Below the pieces are notes generated by a model. That model saw only the letters and a program-made list of their open reading frames with translations, ran no database searches and had not been told where the DNA came from. A DNA stretch of 64,000 nucleotides from an uncultured Oscillospiraceae bacterium (lineage in GTDB: Bacteria; Bacillota; Clostridia; Oscillospirales; Acutalibacteraceae), in NCBI GenBank assembly GCA_900539425.1, contig UQBX01000007.1:9050-73049 (forward strand), in the 5' to 3' direction. The position numbers and the translations under genes were made by a program. How positions within the stretch are numbered: position 1 is the first letter of the stretch; each line of letters begins with the position of its first letter. Shown one piece after another: positions 1 through 8,476 of the stretch.

Positions 1-387
1 GAGGGCATGGATTTCGTTGCCCCGTCAATCGAGTTCTCATATAAGTGCGACGAACTTGACGATCCGCTTATTTCCGAGTATCACGCTATCTCATGCGGCT
101 TCTCAACAAGAGAAGAGGTTGATACCATTAAGGAAATGGCTTTCAAGATCAATGATGTTCTCAAAGAGTATTTCGCTTCAATCGGCGTTGAGCTTATCGA
201 CTTCAAGCTTGAGTTCGGCAAAACTTCTGACGGCAAGATCGTTCTCGCTGATGAGATCAGCCCCGACACCTGCCGCTTCTGGGATATCAAAACTCATGAA
301 AAGCTTGATAAGGACCGCTTCCGTCGTGACCTCGGCGGTGTTGAAGACGCATACGCTGAGATGATGAAGAGAACGGGGTTGAACTGA
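1..387 (+). CDS. purC: SAICAR synthetase, C-terminal part (5' end outside window)
   Basis: Phosphoribosylaminoimidazole-succinocarboxamide synthase joins aspartate to CAIR in cytosolic de novo purine synthesis. Only about the last 128 codons are present; the reading frame is already open at base 1. The family signature around FGKTSDGKIVLADEISPDT is intact, with the acidic metal/ATP-binding residues (E and D of ADEISPDTCRFWD). The stop TGA shares one base with the purB start (TGATG), so the two consecutive pathway genes are translationally coupled. Identification is secure; the start cannot be given. Confidence 0.96.
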   Translation, partial: EGMDFVAPSIEFSYKCDELDDPLISEYHAISCGFSTREEVDTIKEMAFKINDVLKEYFASIGVELIDFKLEFGKTSDGKIVLADEISPDTCRFWDIKTHEKLDKDRFRRDLGGVEDAYAEMMKRTGLN

Positions 388-1820
388 TGGCGAATAATAC
401 TTATAATTCACCTTTTAACGCCCGCTACGCCAGCAAGGAAATGCAGTATATATACTCGCCTGATTTCAAATTCAAAACATGGCGTAAACTGTGGATAGCT
501 CTTGCAGAGGCTGAGCACGAGCTGGGACTGAATATCACTCAGGAACAGATAGACGAGCTTAAGGCTCATGCGGACGATATCAATTACGAAACAGCCGCCG
601 CTTATGAAAAGCAATTCCGCCATGATGTTATGGCGCATGTTCATGCTTACGGTGATCAGTGCCCCAAGGCGGAGCCTATAATCCACCTCGGAGCAACAAG
701 CTGTTATGTAGGTGATAACACTGATGTTATCACAATGCGAGAGGCTCTTCTACTTATCAAGAAAAAACTTGTAAACGCCATCGCAGGCGTTGCGGCTTTT
801 GCTGATAAGTATAAGGACATGCCCTGCCTTGGCTTTACCCATTTTCAGCCGGCACAGCCTACAACCGTAGGCAAAAGGGCAACCCTCTGGCTTATGGATC
901 TTGTGCTTGATTATAATGAGATAGAGCATGTGCTTGATACGCTTATGCTTCTCGGTTCAAAGGGCACAACAGGAACTCAGGCATCTTTCCTTGAGCTCTT
1001 TAACGGAGATCATGAAAAGTGCAAGGAGCTTGACAGAAAGATCGCAGAGAAAATGGGCTTTAAGTCCTGCTTTCCTGTAAGCGGCCAGACTTATGCAAGA
1101 AAGCTTGATACTATCGTTTGCAACTGCCTTGCGCTCATTGCGCAGTCATGCTGCAAGTTTTCAAATGATTTGAGGCTTCTTCAGAACCTCAAGGAAATAG
1201 AGGAGCCGTTTGAAAAGCATCAGATAGGCTCTTCGGCAATGGCTTACAAGAGAAACCCCATGAGAAGCGAAAGAATCGCGTCTCTTTCACGCTATGTTAT
1301 GATTGACGCGCTCAATCCCGCGTGGACGGCTTCCGCTCAGTGGTTTGAAAGAACTCTTGATGACAGTGCCAACAAGCGTGTGTCTGTTGCTGAAGCATTC
1401 CTTGCAACGGACGGTATCCTTGATTTATATATTAATGTAACAAGCGGACTCGTTGTTTACCCCAAGGTAATACATTCAAGGCTTATGAGCGAGCTTCCGT
1501 TTATGGCAACGGAAAACATCCTTATGGATGCCGTTAAAAAAGGCGGCGACCGTCAGGAACTTCACGAAAGAATCCGTGTTCACTCAATGGCAGCGGCAGA
1601 TGTTGTCAAAATGCAGGGCGGCAAAAATGATCTTATTGACAGAATTGCGGCAGACCCAGCTTTTATGATGACTAAAGAAGAGATACTTGCCACAATGAAA
1701 CCGGAAAACTTTGTGGGCAGAGCGCCTCAGCAAACTGCGGATTTCCTCAGTGAAGTCATTAAACCGATACTTGATGCCAACAAAGATCTGCTTGGTATCA
1801 ATGTAGAAATAAATGTATAA
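387..1820 (+). CDS. purB: Adenylosuccinate lyase
   Basis: It releases fumarate from SAICAR and from adenylosuccinate, acting twice in purine synthesis as a cytosolic homotetramer. The 477-residue protein has the three conserved blocks of the fumarase/aspartase superfamily: HDVMAHVHAY (about 79-88), THFQPAQPTT (151-160) and the flexible signature loop SSAMAYKRNPMRSE (282-295). The Ala in place of the usual Pro in SSxxMP, and the length, resemble the long eukaryote-like PurB type rather than the 430-residue Bacillus type. The start ATG overlaps the purC stop by one base. The next gene follows after 12 bases with a GGAGG site. Confidence 0.97.
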   Translation: MANNTYNSPFNARYASKEMQYIYSPDFKFKTWRKLWIALAEAEHELGLNITQEQIDELKAHADDINYETAAAYEKQFRHDVMAHVHAYGDQCPKAEPIIHLGATSCYVGDNTDVITMREALLLIKKKLVNAIAGVAAFADKYKDMPCLGFTHFQPAQPTTVGKRATLWLMDLVLDYNEIEHVLDTLMLLGSKGTTGTQASFLELFNGDHEKCKELDRKIAEKMGFKSCFPVSGQTYARKLDTIVCNCLALIAQSCCKFSNDLRLLQNLKEIEEPFEKHQIGSSAMAYKRNPMRSERIASLSRYVMIDALNPAWTASAQWFERTLDDSANKRVSVAEAFLATDGILDLYINVTSGLVVYPKVIHSRLMSELPFMATENILMDAVKKGGDRQELHERIRVHSMAAADVVKMQGGKNDLIDRIAADPAFMMTKEEILATMKPENFVGRAPQQTADFLSEVIKPILDANKDLLGINVEINV

Positions 1821-1832
1821 CCGGAGGTAAAA

Positions 1833-2987
1833 ATGATACAGTTAAGTGTATTAGACACATTTGCCAATCTGTTTTCCAATTTCGGAAACATAACATGGCA
1901 GCAAATCGTTATGATCGCAATAGGCGGACTTCTTGTATTCCTTGCGATCAAAAAAGAAATGGAGCCTACGCTTCTTCTTCCCATGGGCTTCGGTACAATC
2001 CTTGTAAACCTTCCGCTTTCCGGCGCAATTACTCAGCCGGGTGCAACAGAAGCAGGACCGATTACAACACTTTTTGACGCAGGTATTTCAAACGAACTTT
2101 TCCCGCTTCTCCTTTTCATAGGAATAGGCGCAATGATCGATTTCGGCCCGCTTCTTAAAAATCCGTGGCTTATGCTTTTCGGCGCGGCAGCTCAGTTCGG
2201 TATCTTCTTTACCTTCTTTGTTGCTTCTTTCTTCTTCGATTTCAAGGACGCCGCCTCTATCGCCATTATCGGCGCGGCAGACGGCCCCACATCAATCTTC
2301 GTTGCTCAGGAGCTCAATTCTGCTTACCTCGGCCCAATTATGGTTGCGGCGTACTCATATATGGCGCTTGTTCCCATTATACAGCCGCCTGTTATCAAGC
2401 TCTGCACAACAAAGAAAGAGCGTCTTATCAGAATGAAATATCAGCCGGGCGAAGTTTCAAAGCTTACAAAGATTCTTTTCCCGATAATCATCACCATAGT
2501 TGCCGGCCTTGTTGCTCCTAAGTCAGTTGCGCTTGTAGGCTTCCTTATGTTCGGTAACCTTATCCGTGAATGCGGCGTTCTTAATGCTCTTTCAGAAACT
2601 GCTCAGAATTCACTTGCAAATATTATCACAATTCTGCTCGGTCTCACTGTTGCGTCAAGAATGCATTATGAGGAGTTCCTGCAGTGGCAGACAATTCTTA
2701 TTCTTGCCCTCGGTCTTGTAGCATTTGTCTTTGATACTGCCGGCGGTGTATTCTTTGCAAAGCTTCTCAACATCTTCCTTCCGAAAGACAAAAAGATCAA
2801 CCCCATGATCGGTGCGGCTGGTATTTCAGCATTCCCGATGAGCGGTCGTGTTGTTAACCAGATGGGTCTTAAAGAGGATAATCAGAACTTCCTGCTTATG
2901 CAGTCAATAAGCGTAAACGTATCAGGTCAGATTGCGTCAGTTATCGCAGGCGGCCTTATCCTTACCCTTGTTGAAGAGATAATTTAA
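1833..2987 (+). CDS. oadB: Sodium-translocating decarboxylase beta subunit (OadB family)
   Basis: This 384-residue protein is almost wholly membrane-embedded. It belongs to the OadB/GcdB/MmdB family, the channel subunit that couples decarboxylation of carboxybiotin to sodium export. Visible family features are the GAADGPTSIFVAQ-type conserved segment in mid-protein, FGNLIRECGVLN, and the C-terminal GAAGISAFPMSGRV segment. A GGAGG site precedes the ATG at 1833. It sits between purB and a small oadG-like gene; no alpha carboxyltransferase or biotin carrier gene is in view. The decarboxylase substrate (oxaloacetate, methylmalonyl-CoA or glutaconyl-CoA) therefore cannot be assigned. Confidence 0.9.
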   Translation: MIQLSVLDTFANLFSNFGNITWQQIVMIAIGGLLVFLAIKKEMEPTLLLPMGFGTILVNLPLSGAITQPGATEAGPITTLFDAGISNELFPLLLFIGIGAMIDFGPLLKNPWLMLFGAAAQFGIFFTFFVASFFFDFKDAASIAIIGAADGPTSIFVAQELNSAYLGPIMVAAYSYMALVPIIQPPVIKLCTTKKERLIRMKYQPGEVSKLTKILFPIIITIVAGLVAPKSVALVGFLMFGNLIRECGVLNALSETAQNSLANIITILLGLTVASRMHYEEFLQWQTILILALGLVAFVFDTAGGVFFAKLLNIFLPKDKKINPMIGAAGISAFPMSGRVVNQMGLKEDNQNFLLMQSISVNVSGQIASVIAGGLILTLVEEII

Positions 2988-3000
2988 CGGAGGTAAAAAT

Positions 3001-3207
3001 ATGTTGAATTTACTTGCAAAACTCGGCGCAATTTCAATGGCACTTGAGATTCATCCCGATTCATGGAAAGAAACTCTTCCTATTATGGTTATCGGAATGG
3101 TAGGCATATTCCTCGTTATCGGCGTTATTATTCTTATAACTTACGGCCTTAACAAACTTTCAAACGGCAGTAAAAAGAAGAATAAGAAAAAGGACGATAA
3201 TGAGTAA
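3001..3207 (+). CDS. Small single-span membrane protein, OadG/gamma-subunit-like
   Basis: This 68-residue protein has one membrane segment at about residues 27-50 (IMVIGMVGIFLVIGVIILI) followed by a very lysine-rich cytosolic tail. That architecture fits the gamma/OadG subunit that stabilises sodium-pump decarboxylase complexes. It lies 13 bases behind oadB with its own GGAGG site, and a terminator follows at 3243. The assignment rests on size, topology and position rather than strong sequence motifs. The usual proline/alanine linker and metal-binding C-terminal tail of enterobacterial OadG are absent. Confidence 0.65.
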   Translation: MLNLLAKLGAISMALEIHPDSWKETLPIMVIGMVGIFLVIGVIILITYGLNKLSNGSKKKNKKKDDNE

Positions 3208-3242
3208 CCGCCGTAAACATAAATAAATTTAGTAACAGCATT

Positions 3243-3272
3243 AAGCCGCTCTCTTATGAGGGCGGCTTTTTT
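3243..3272. terminator. Rho-independent terminator between oadG-like and ylbJ-like genes
   Basis: AAGCCGC and GCGGCTT arms (with an extra CTC/GAG pairing) are followed by seven Ts. It ends the purC-purB-oadB-oadG transcript and may also serve the convergent minus-strand gene, whose stop is at 3273. Confidence 0.85.
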
Positions 3273-4295
3273 TCAGCATTTTCTTTTTCTGTTTTCAAGA
3301 TCAAATATGAGGACGGCACATCCCAGAAGCATTAATACTGAAAGAGCGGCATTCACACTTGTGGGGCGAACTATCGTTTCGGAATAATTTGAAAAGACCT
3401 CGCTGCCCGACGGAAAAAAATGAATAAGCGCGGCACAGACGGCACTGCTGATAATGCCGTTTATCACACGCCAAAGCAGAAAATCAGTGTATTTCATTCC
3501 TGTTTCTTTAATTATTGTATATATCTGCAAATGAATGCATAAGCCGCCGAATGCAAGATAAAAAGCAGTTATAAAGAGCGGAAGATTTGGTGCGCACTGA
3601 GCAGCGCCGCTTGTGATCTCAATAATCGGAAGTAAAAATTCGGGAAGCGGCAGGTTTCCCTGAACGGCGCAGAAAAGCATTATATATGCCGTCATGTTTA
3701 TTACGCTTCGGGCAGATTGTTCAACGCTTTTGTTAAGCGCCTGAGCAGGAGTCAGGGAAAGGAAACTGCTTTCTCCCTCCTCGGTTTTACCCCATATAAA
3801 ACCACACAGCAGAGAGCTTATTAATGCGGCGGCAGTTACGCTTGCAAAAAGGATAATGCCCTGCTGTTTGCTTTTAAGTATACCTGTTCCCAGTGCGGTT
3901 ATAATAAATCCCGCCCCGCCGCTGAAATCAAACCTCAGCATCCGCTTGGCGCAGTTTGAGTCAATATCGCCGTTGCGGTATAGATTTGCGGTCAGAAGCG
4001 CTCCTGAGGGATAACCTCCTATCAGCCCGAGAAACAGGGCAGAGCCTGCGCATTTCGGCAGGCGAAGAACTTTGCATGTAACGGGGCTGAGAATATTTTC
4101 AAGAGCCCTGCCGGCGGCGCTGTGCTGTATAAAATTGAATATTATAAGTAGGGGAAGCAGGCTGGGAATTATAACCCTGCCGGAAAGAGCCGCGCCGTAG
4201 AGGGCGCCCTCTTTTGCGTCTGAGGAAAAAACGATAAGCACGCCTGCAAGCGCAAGAGCGGCAAAAAGCAAAAAAGAATCCCTGTTTATTTTCAT
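3273..4295 (-). CDS. ylbJ: YlbJ-like sporulation integral membrane protein
   Basis: This 340-residue polytopic membrane protein has about eight hydrophobic segments and a central GLIGGYPSGA motif characteristic of the YlbJ/SpoIIM-type nucleoside-recognition-like family. B. subtilis YlbJ is a sigma-E-dependent mother-cell protein needed for a heat-resistant spore. The start at 4295 has an AGGTGG site four bases upstream. Only 40 bases separate it from the divergent yqfC gene, so the two sporulation units probably share a promoter region. A related YlbJ-family transporter paralogue cannot be excluded. Confidence 0.7.
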   Translation of the reverse strand: MKINRDSFLLFAALALAGVLIVFSSDAKEGALYGAALSGRVIIPSLLPLLIIFNFIQHSAAGRALENILSPVTCKVLRLPKCAGSALFLGLIGGYPSGALLTANLYRNGDIDSNCAKRMLRFDFSGGAGFIITALGTGILKSKQQGIILFASVTAAALISSLLCGFIWGKTEEGESSFLSLTPAQALNKSVEQSARSVINMTAYIMLFCAVQGNLPLPEFLLPIIEITSGAAQCAPNLPLFITAFYLAFGGLCIHLQIYTIIKETGMKYTDFLLWRVINGIISSAVCAALIHFFPSGSEVFSNYSETIVRPTSVNAALSVLMLLGCAVLIFDLENRKRKC

Positions 4296-4335
4296 ATAAC
4301 CACCTATTTAATTCATATAAATTAACGGTGATTTT

Positions 4336-4602
4336 ATGAGAAAAAAATTAGTAAGAAGCGGCGGAGATATACCGCGCGAGTGCTTTACGGGCGAGCCGCA
4401 TATAGAGCTTTACGGCTGTTCGCAGTGCCTTGTGGACGGTTTAAAGTCTGTTCTTGAATACTCGTCTGATACAATAAAACTTGCCGCAGGAAAAAAGAAG
4501 ATAACTTTTCACGGCGATAACCTGCATATAGATTCCTTTACCCCTCAGGGAGCGGTAGTTGAAGGTATGATTGTGAGCGTGGATTTTTCAGATGCTGATT
4601 AA
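4336..4602 (+). CDS. yqfC: Sporulation protein YqfC
   Basis: This 88-residue soluble protein matches the YabP/YqfC family: a short beta-rich protein with the typical ELYGCSQCLVDGLKSVLEY and ITFHGDNLHIDSFTPQGAVVEG pattern (residues about 24-75). It is made in the mother cell during sporulation in Firmicutes, and its biochemical role is unknown. The start is preceded by GGTGATTTT. It overlaps yqfD by 11 bases, the usual yqfC-yqfD arrangement. Confidence 0.88.
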   Translation: MRKKLVRSGGDIPRECFTGEPHIELYGCSQCLVDGLKSVLEYSSDTIKLAAGKKKITFHGDNLHIDSFTPQGAVVEGMIVSVDFSDAD

Positions 4603-5794
4603 ATTTATAAATTGGTTTTTCGGTTATGTGGTGTTTACTTTTTCAGGCGGGTTTACAGATGGATTCATAAACCGCTGTTATACGGAAAAAATAAATATAA
4701 AAGATATTGTCTGTGAAAACGGGAAGATTACCGCACGGTGCAGCATAAATGCGTACAAGCGGCTTCACAGAGTTGCGCTCAGGTCCGGCGGAAAGGTCAG
4801 AGTAGTTAAAAAACGCGGTCTGCCGTTTATACTGCATCCGCTGAAGGGCAGATGGGGAATATTCTGCGGAATGCTCTTTTTCGTGCTTTTTGTGTCTTTT
4901 ATGAGCGGCTTTATATGGAATGTAACGGTAATCGGAAACAATACTCTTGAAACCTCTAAAATAGTTGATTATCTTGCCCAAAACGGTTTTAAAACAGGCG
5001 TGCGCTGGTCTGAAACTGACAAGGAAAATCTGGAGTTTTCCGTAATGGCGGATTTTGATAATGTTGCTTGGATATCCATAAACCGATTAGGCTGTCTTGC
5101 ACAGGTTGAAATTCGCGAGACTACACCTAAGCCTCAGATAGAAAACAACAATATAATTACAAATGTTACTGCCGATAAAGACGGGGTTATAGTGAAGGTA
5201 ACTGCACTCGGCGGCTGGCCTGCTGTAAAACCGGGAGATGCCGTTACAAAAGGAGATCTTCTTATTTCGGGCGTTTATGAGGCGGCGGAAACAGAAAATC
5301 CGCAGAAAAATCATTATGCTCGCGCCCACGGCAGTGTAATTGCCAAAACAGATTATGAAATCACTGTAAATATACCTCGGGAGCAGAGTGAAAAGGTGTA
5401 TACAAGCGAAAAACAATATAAGACGCTTTACCTATTCGGGGTTGAAATTCCCCTGTCAATAAATAAAAAAGAGGAAAACACGGTGTCCGAATTTCAAAAA
5501 CGATATCTTGTGTTAAATGATTTTAGGCTGCCGATAGGTATATATACCGAAACACGAAGAACATATCAGGATACAAAACGCAGTATTTCCGATTCGGAGC
5601 TGCTTGCGGCGGCAAAAGAAGAGCTTTCCGCAAGGGAAAAGGAAGAACTGAGCGAATGCGAAATAATCGGCAGAGATGAAAATTACGAAATTACTCAGGA
5701 CGGTATTTCGTACACCTGCGATTATTCGCTTCTTGAGGATATAGGTTCGGAGCACGAAATTATTTTTTCGGATTCTGAAGATGATAATTCTTGA
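4592..5794 (+). CDS. yqfD: Sporulation protein YqfD
   Basis: This 400-residue protein has a cytosolic N-terminal region, one membrane span at about residues 88-107 (GIFCGMLFFVLFVSFMSGF) and a large extracytoplasmic domain with the family's WISINRLGCLAQVEIRE and GVIVKVTALGGWPAVKPGD segments. YqfD is a conserved mother-cell sporulation protein, related in organisation to the POTRA-containing stage IV/DivIB group. In many Firmicutes yqfC-yqfD is followed by phoH; here the next gene is uxuA behind its own promoter. Confidence 0.9.
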   Translation: MLIKFINWFFGYVVFTFSGGFTDGFINRCYTEKINIKDIVCENGKITARCSINAYKRLHRVALRSGGKVRVVKKRGLPFILHPLKGRWGIFCGMLFFVLFVSFMSGFIWNVTVIGNNTLETSKIVDYLAQNGFKTGVRWSETDKENLEFSVMADFDNVAWISINRLGCLAQVEIRETTPKPQIENNNIITNVTADKDGVIVKVTALGGWPAVKPGDAVTKGDLLISGVYEAAETENPQKNHYARAHGSVIAKTDYEITVNIPREQSEKVYTSEKQYKTLYLFGVEIPLSINKKEENTVSEFQKRYLVLNDFRLPIGIYTETRRTYQDTKRSISDSELLAAAKEELSAREKEELSECEIIGRDENYEITQDGISYTCDYSLLEDIGSEHEIIFSDSEDDNS

Positions 5795-5819
5795 AACGAA
5801 ATGTAATGTGTGATAAAAT
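5791..5819 (+). promoter_or_regulatory. Sigma-A-type promoter of uxuA-uxuB
   Basis: TTGAAA (5791-5796), a 17-base spacer and TAAAAT (5814-5819) lie 32 bases before the uxuA start. The -35 box overlaps the yqfD stop codon. A short direct repeat, TGTGATAAA/TGTGATAAA, spans the -10 region and could be a regulator site. Confidence 0.6.
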
Positions 5820-5851
5820 GTGATAAATAAAATAATAAAGGAGGACTGAAT

Positions 5852-6928
5852 ATGCAGATGACTTTTCGATGGTTCGGAAATAAGCTTGACACAGTTTCTC
5901 TTGACCAGATCAAGCAGATTCCGGGCGTTACCGGCGTTGTTCCCGCTCTTCATGATTTGCCGGCAGGTGAGGCATGGAGCGAGGAAAGAGTTCGCGCAAT
6001 GTATGACGAAATCACTTCAGCCGGGCTTACTATGGAGTGCATCGAAAGTGTAAATGTGCACGAGGATATAAAGCTTGGTCTGCCCACCCGCGATAAGCTT
6101 ATTGAGAATTATAAAACCTCAATAAGAAATCTTGCCAAGGTAGGCGTAAAATGTATATGCTACAACTTTATGCCTGTTTTTGACTGGACCAGAACAGACC
6201 TTTATATGCCCCTTCCGGACGGCTCTACATGCCTTTCATATGACGGCAAGCAGGTAGAGGGCAAATCTCCGGAGGATATGTTCAGGGAAATTGACGACAA
6301 TTCAAACGGCTATGCTATGCCGGGCTGGGAGCCTGACAGAATGGGCGAGATCAAGGAGCTGTTTGAAAAATATAAGGGAATTACTGAAGAGGATTTGTGG
6401 CAGAGTCTTCAGTATTTTCTTGAGGCTATTATGCCTGTATGTGAGGAATGCGATATCAAAATGGCAATACATCCGGATGATCCGCCCTGGGGAATCTTCG
6501 GTTTGCCTCGTATTATAAAGGATAAGGATGCGCTTTTAAGACTTGTGAATATGGTGCCCAGTAAATATAACGGTATAACTCTTTGCACAGGCTCACTCGG
6601 CGCAAGCCCTAAGAATAACATTCCTGAAATTATCCGCACTCCCGAAATAGGGGAGAGAATTTATTTTGCACATCTTCGCAATGTTTCAATCAATGACCAG
6701 TGGTTCAATGAAACTGCCCATGAAAGTGCTGCCGGCTCTCTTGATATGTACGAAATTGTTAAGGCTCTTCAGGAAATCGGATTTGACGGATATGTACGTC
6801 CCGACCACGGCAGAATGATATGGGGAGAGGTTGCAAGACCCGGCTATGGCCTTTTTGACCGTGCTCTCGGCGTTTGTTACCTTAACGGACTTTGGGAAGC
6901 AGTTGAAAAAAGCAGAAAGGAAAAATAA
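5852..6928 (+). CDS. uxuA: Mannonate dehydratase
   Basis: UxuA dehydrates D-mannonate to 2-keto-3-deoxygluconate, a TIM-barrel metalloenzyme step of glucuronate breakdown. The 358-residue length and start MQMTFRWFG are typical. Conserved segments include CYNFMPVFDWTRTDL, the metal-binding MAIHPDDPPW (about 206-215), the glycine-rich LCTGSLGASPKNN and the C-terminal VRPDHGRMIWGE. A perfect GGAGG lies eight bases before the ATG. The SDR oxidoreductase starts one base after the stop, matching the uxuA-uxuB operon of Bacillus and Clostridia. Confidence 0.95.
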   Translation: MQMTFRWFGNKLDTVSLDQIKQIPGVTGVVPALHDLPAGEAWSEERVRAMYDEITSAGLTMECIESVNVHEDIKLGLPTRDKLIENYKTSIRNLAKVGVKCICYNFMPVFDWTRTDLYMPLPDGSTCLSYDGKQVEGKSPEDMFREIDDNSNGYAMPGWEPDRMGEIKELFEKYKGITEEDLWQSLQYFLEAIMPVCEECDIKMAIHPDDPPWGIFGLPRIIKDKDALLRLVNMVPSKYNGITLCTGSLGASPKNNIPEIIRTPEIGERIYFAHLRNVSINDQWFNETAHESAAGSLDMYEIVKALQEIGFDGYVRPDHGRMIWGEVARPGYGLFDRALGVCYLNGLWEAVEKSRKEK

Positions 6929-6929
6929 A

Positions 6930-7778
6930 ATGACTCATGAGAATTTAAAGGGCAGAGTTGCTGTTGTAACAGGCGGCGGCGGAGTTCTTTGCGGCGCTTT
7001 TGCAAAAACACTTGCCGCTCAGGGCTGCAAAGTTGCTGTTCTTGATCTTAATAAAGAAGCCGCACAGAAATGCGCTGATGAAATCAATGCAGGCGGCGGA
7101 GAGGCAATTGCAGTTGGATGCAATGTGCTTGAACTTGAATCAATGCAGCGCGCAAGAGATGAGGTTACAGAACTGCTTGGAACCTGTGATATTCTTCTCA
7201 ACGGCGCAGGCGGTAATAACCCTAAGGGCACAACAACAAAAGATACCCTTGAAAAGATAGACCTTGTTCAGAAAGATGAAAATATAAAGACTTTCTTTGA
7301 TCTTGATCCCAGCGGAATAAGCTTTGTTTTTAACCTTAATTTCCTGGGTACGCTTATCCCCACGCAGGTATTTGCGCGCGACATGGTTGAAAAAGAGCAT
7401 TCCTGCATAGTTATGATCACTTCAATGAACGCTTACAGACCGCTCACAAGAATTCCTGCCTACTCAGCCGCTAAAGCTGCGGTAAAGAACTTCACAGAGT
7501 GGATGGCAGTGCATTTTGCTCCCATGGGAATTAGAGTAAATGCCATTGCACCGGGCTTCTTCTCAACAAAGCAGAATAAGACCCTGCTTTGGAATGAGGA
7601 CGGCACACCAACAGAACGCACCGGCAAAATTCTTGCGGCTACTCCGATGAACCGTTTCGGTGAGCCTGAAGAGCTTGACGGAACACTGCTTTTCCTGTGT
7701 GATGAAGCTTACAGCGGCTTTATTACCGGAGTAAGCATTCCTGTTGACGGCGGTTTCAATGCATATTCCGGCGTATAA
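6930..7778 (+). CDS. uxuB: SDR-family D-mannonate (fructuronate) oxidoreductase
   Basis: This 282-residue short-chain dehydrogenase/reductase has an N-terminal Rossmann motif VVTGGGGVLCGAF (about 12-24), an NNAG-like LLNGAGGNNP, and the catalytic Ser...Tyr-x-x-x-Lys set (ITSMNAY..., then YSAAKAAVKNF). Placement directly behind uxuA points to NAD-dependent interconversion of D-fructuronate and D-mannonate, as for the SDR-type UxuB/YjmF of Bacillus, unrelated to E. coli UxuB. I use the ATG at 6930: it is where homology begins and it follows the uxuA stop by one base. A longer frame upstream is inside uxuA. Confidence 0.87.
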   Translation: MTHENLKGRVAVVTGGGGVLCGAFAKTLAAQGCKVAVLDLNKEAAQKCADEINAGGGEAIAVGCNVLELESMQRARDEVTELLGTCDILLNGAGGNNPKGTTTKDTLEKIDLVQKDENIKTFFDLDPSGISFVFNLNFLGTLIPTQVFARDMVEKEHSCIVMITSMNAYRPLTRIPAYSAAKAAVKNFTEWMAVHFAPMGIRVNAIAPGFFSTKQNKTLLWNEDGTPTERTGKILAATPMNRFGEPEELDGTLLFLCDEAYSGFITGVSIPVDGGFNAYSGV

Positions 7779-7791
7779 TATGATGTATTTT

Positions 7792-7818
7792 AAAGGCGGG
7801 AATTTCCCGCCTTTTCTT
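7792..7818 (+). terminator. Terminator of uxuA-uxuB
   Basis: AAAGGCGGGA and TCCCGCCTTTT arms are followed by a T-rich stretch, 14 bases after the uxuB stop. Confidence 0.85.
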
Positions 7819-7834
7819 TTTATAAATAATGTTC

Positions 7835-7863
7835 TTGCATATAATCATTGTGTATGGTAAAGT
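7835..7863 (+). promoter_or_regulatory. Promoter of lemA-DUF2207
   Basis: TTGCAT, a 17-base spacer and TAAAGT lie about 35 bases upstream of the lemA start and directly after the uxuB terminator. Confidence 0.55.
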
Positions 7864-7897
7864 AAAATTGAAATAATATTAAAAAGGAGGAATGATT

Positions 7898-8476
7898 ATG
7901 AGCGCAGGCACATTAGCGGCAGTAATTATTGCCGCCGTAATCATTTTTATTATCATAGTTTTGGGTATTTATGTGGCGGCAACATATAATTCGCTCGTAA
8001 ATCTCAGAAACACTGTTGAGGAAGCGTTTGCTACAATGGATGTCTACCTCAAAAAAAGATGGGATCTTATCCCGAATATCGTTGAGAGCGTAAAGGGTTA
8101 TGCTAAACATGAGGCGCAGACACTCATGAATGTCATCTCTGCCAGAAACGGAAATTACAACGATATGACAACTGAGCAGAAAATGCAGGCTGACAAAGAA
8201 CTTACAAGAGGTCTTGCCGGTTTCAATATTCTTGCCGAGCAGTATCCTGATTTAAAAGCTAATCAGAATTTCCTTGATCTGAATAATCAGCTCCAGAGAA
8301 CTGAAGAGGATATAGCAAACGCAAGAAAGTATTATAATGCCGTTGTAAAAAATTATAATAATAAAACCGAAATGTTCCCCTCAGGTATAATTGCCAAAAT
8401 GTTCAAATTCGGCAAAAAGCAGATGTTTGCCATTGAAAATGAGCAGGAAAAAGAGGCTGTAAAGGTAGAATTTTGA
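7898..8476 (+). CDS. lemA: LemA family membrane protein
   Basis: This 192-residue protein has one N-terminal membrane span (about residues 3-25) and a long helical domain with the family core YNSLVNLRNTVEEAFATMDVYLKKRWDLIPNIVE and the RNFYN-like ANARKYYNAVVKNYNN. The ATG at 7898 is chosen over one at 7892 because the GGAGG at 7886-7890 leaves seven bases to the former and only one to the latter. LemA proteins are of uncertain function and are often paired with DUF2207 or TPM-domain membrane proteins, as here: the next gene overlaps the stop by one base. Confidence 0.92.
   Translation: MSAGTLAAVIIAAVIIFIIIVLGIYVAATYNSLVNLRNTVEEAFATMDVYLKKRWDLIPNIVESVKGYAKHEAQTLMNVISARNGNYNDMTTEQKMQADKELTRGLAGFNILAEQYPDLKANQNFLDLNNQLQRTEEDIANARKYYNAVVKNYNNKTEMFPSGIIAKMFKFGKKQMFAIENEQEKEAVKVEF

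Noticed and set aside
6831..6929. N-terminal extension of the SDR oxidoreductase inside uxuA
   Set aside because: The extension is out of frame within uxuA, lacks homology, and the SDR start at 6930 follows the uxuA stop.
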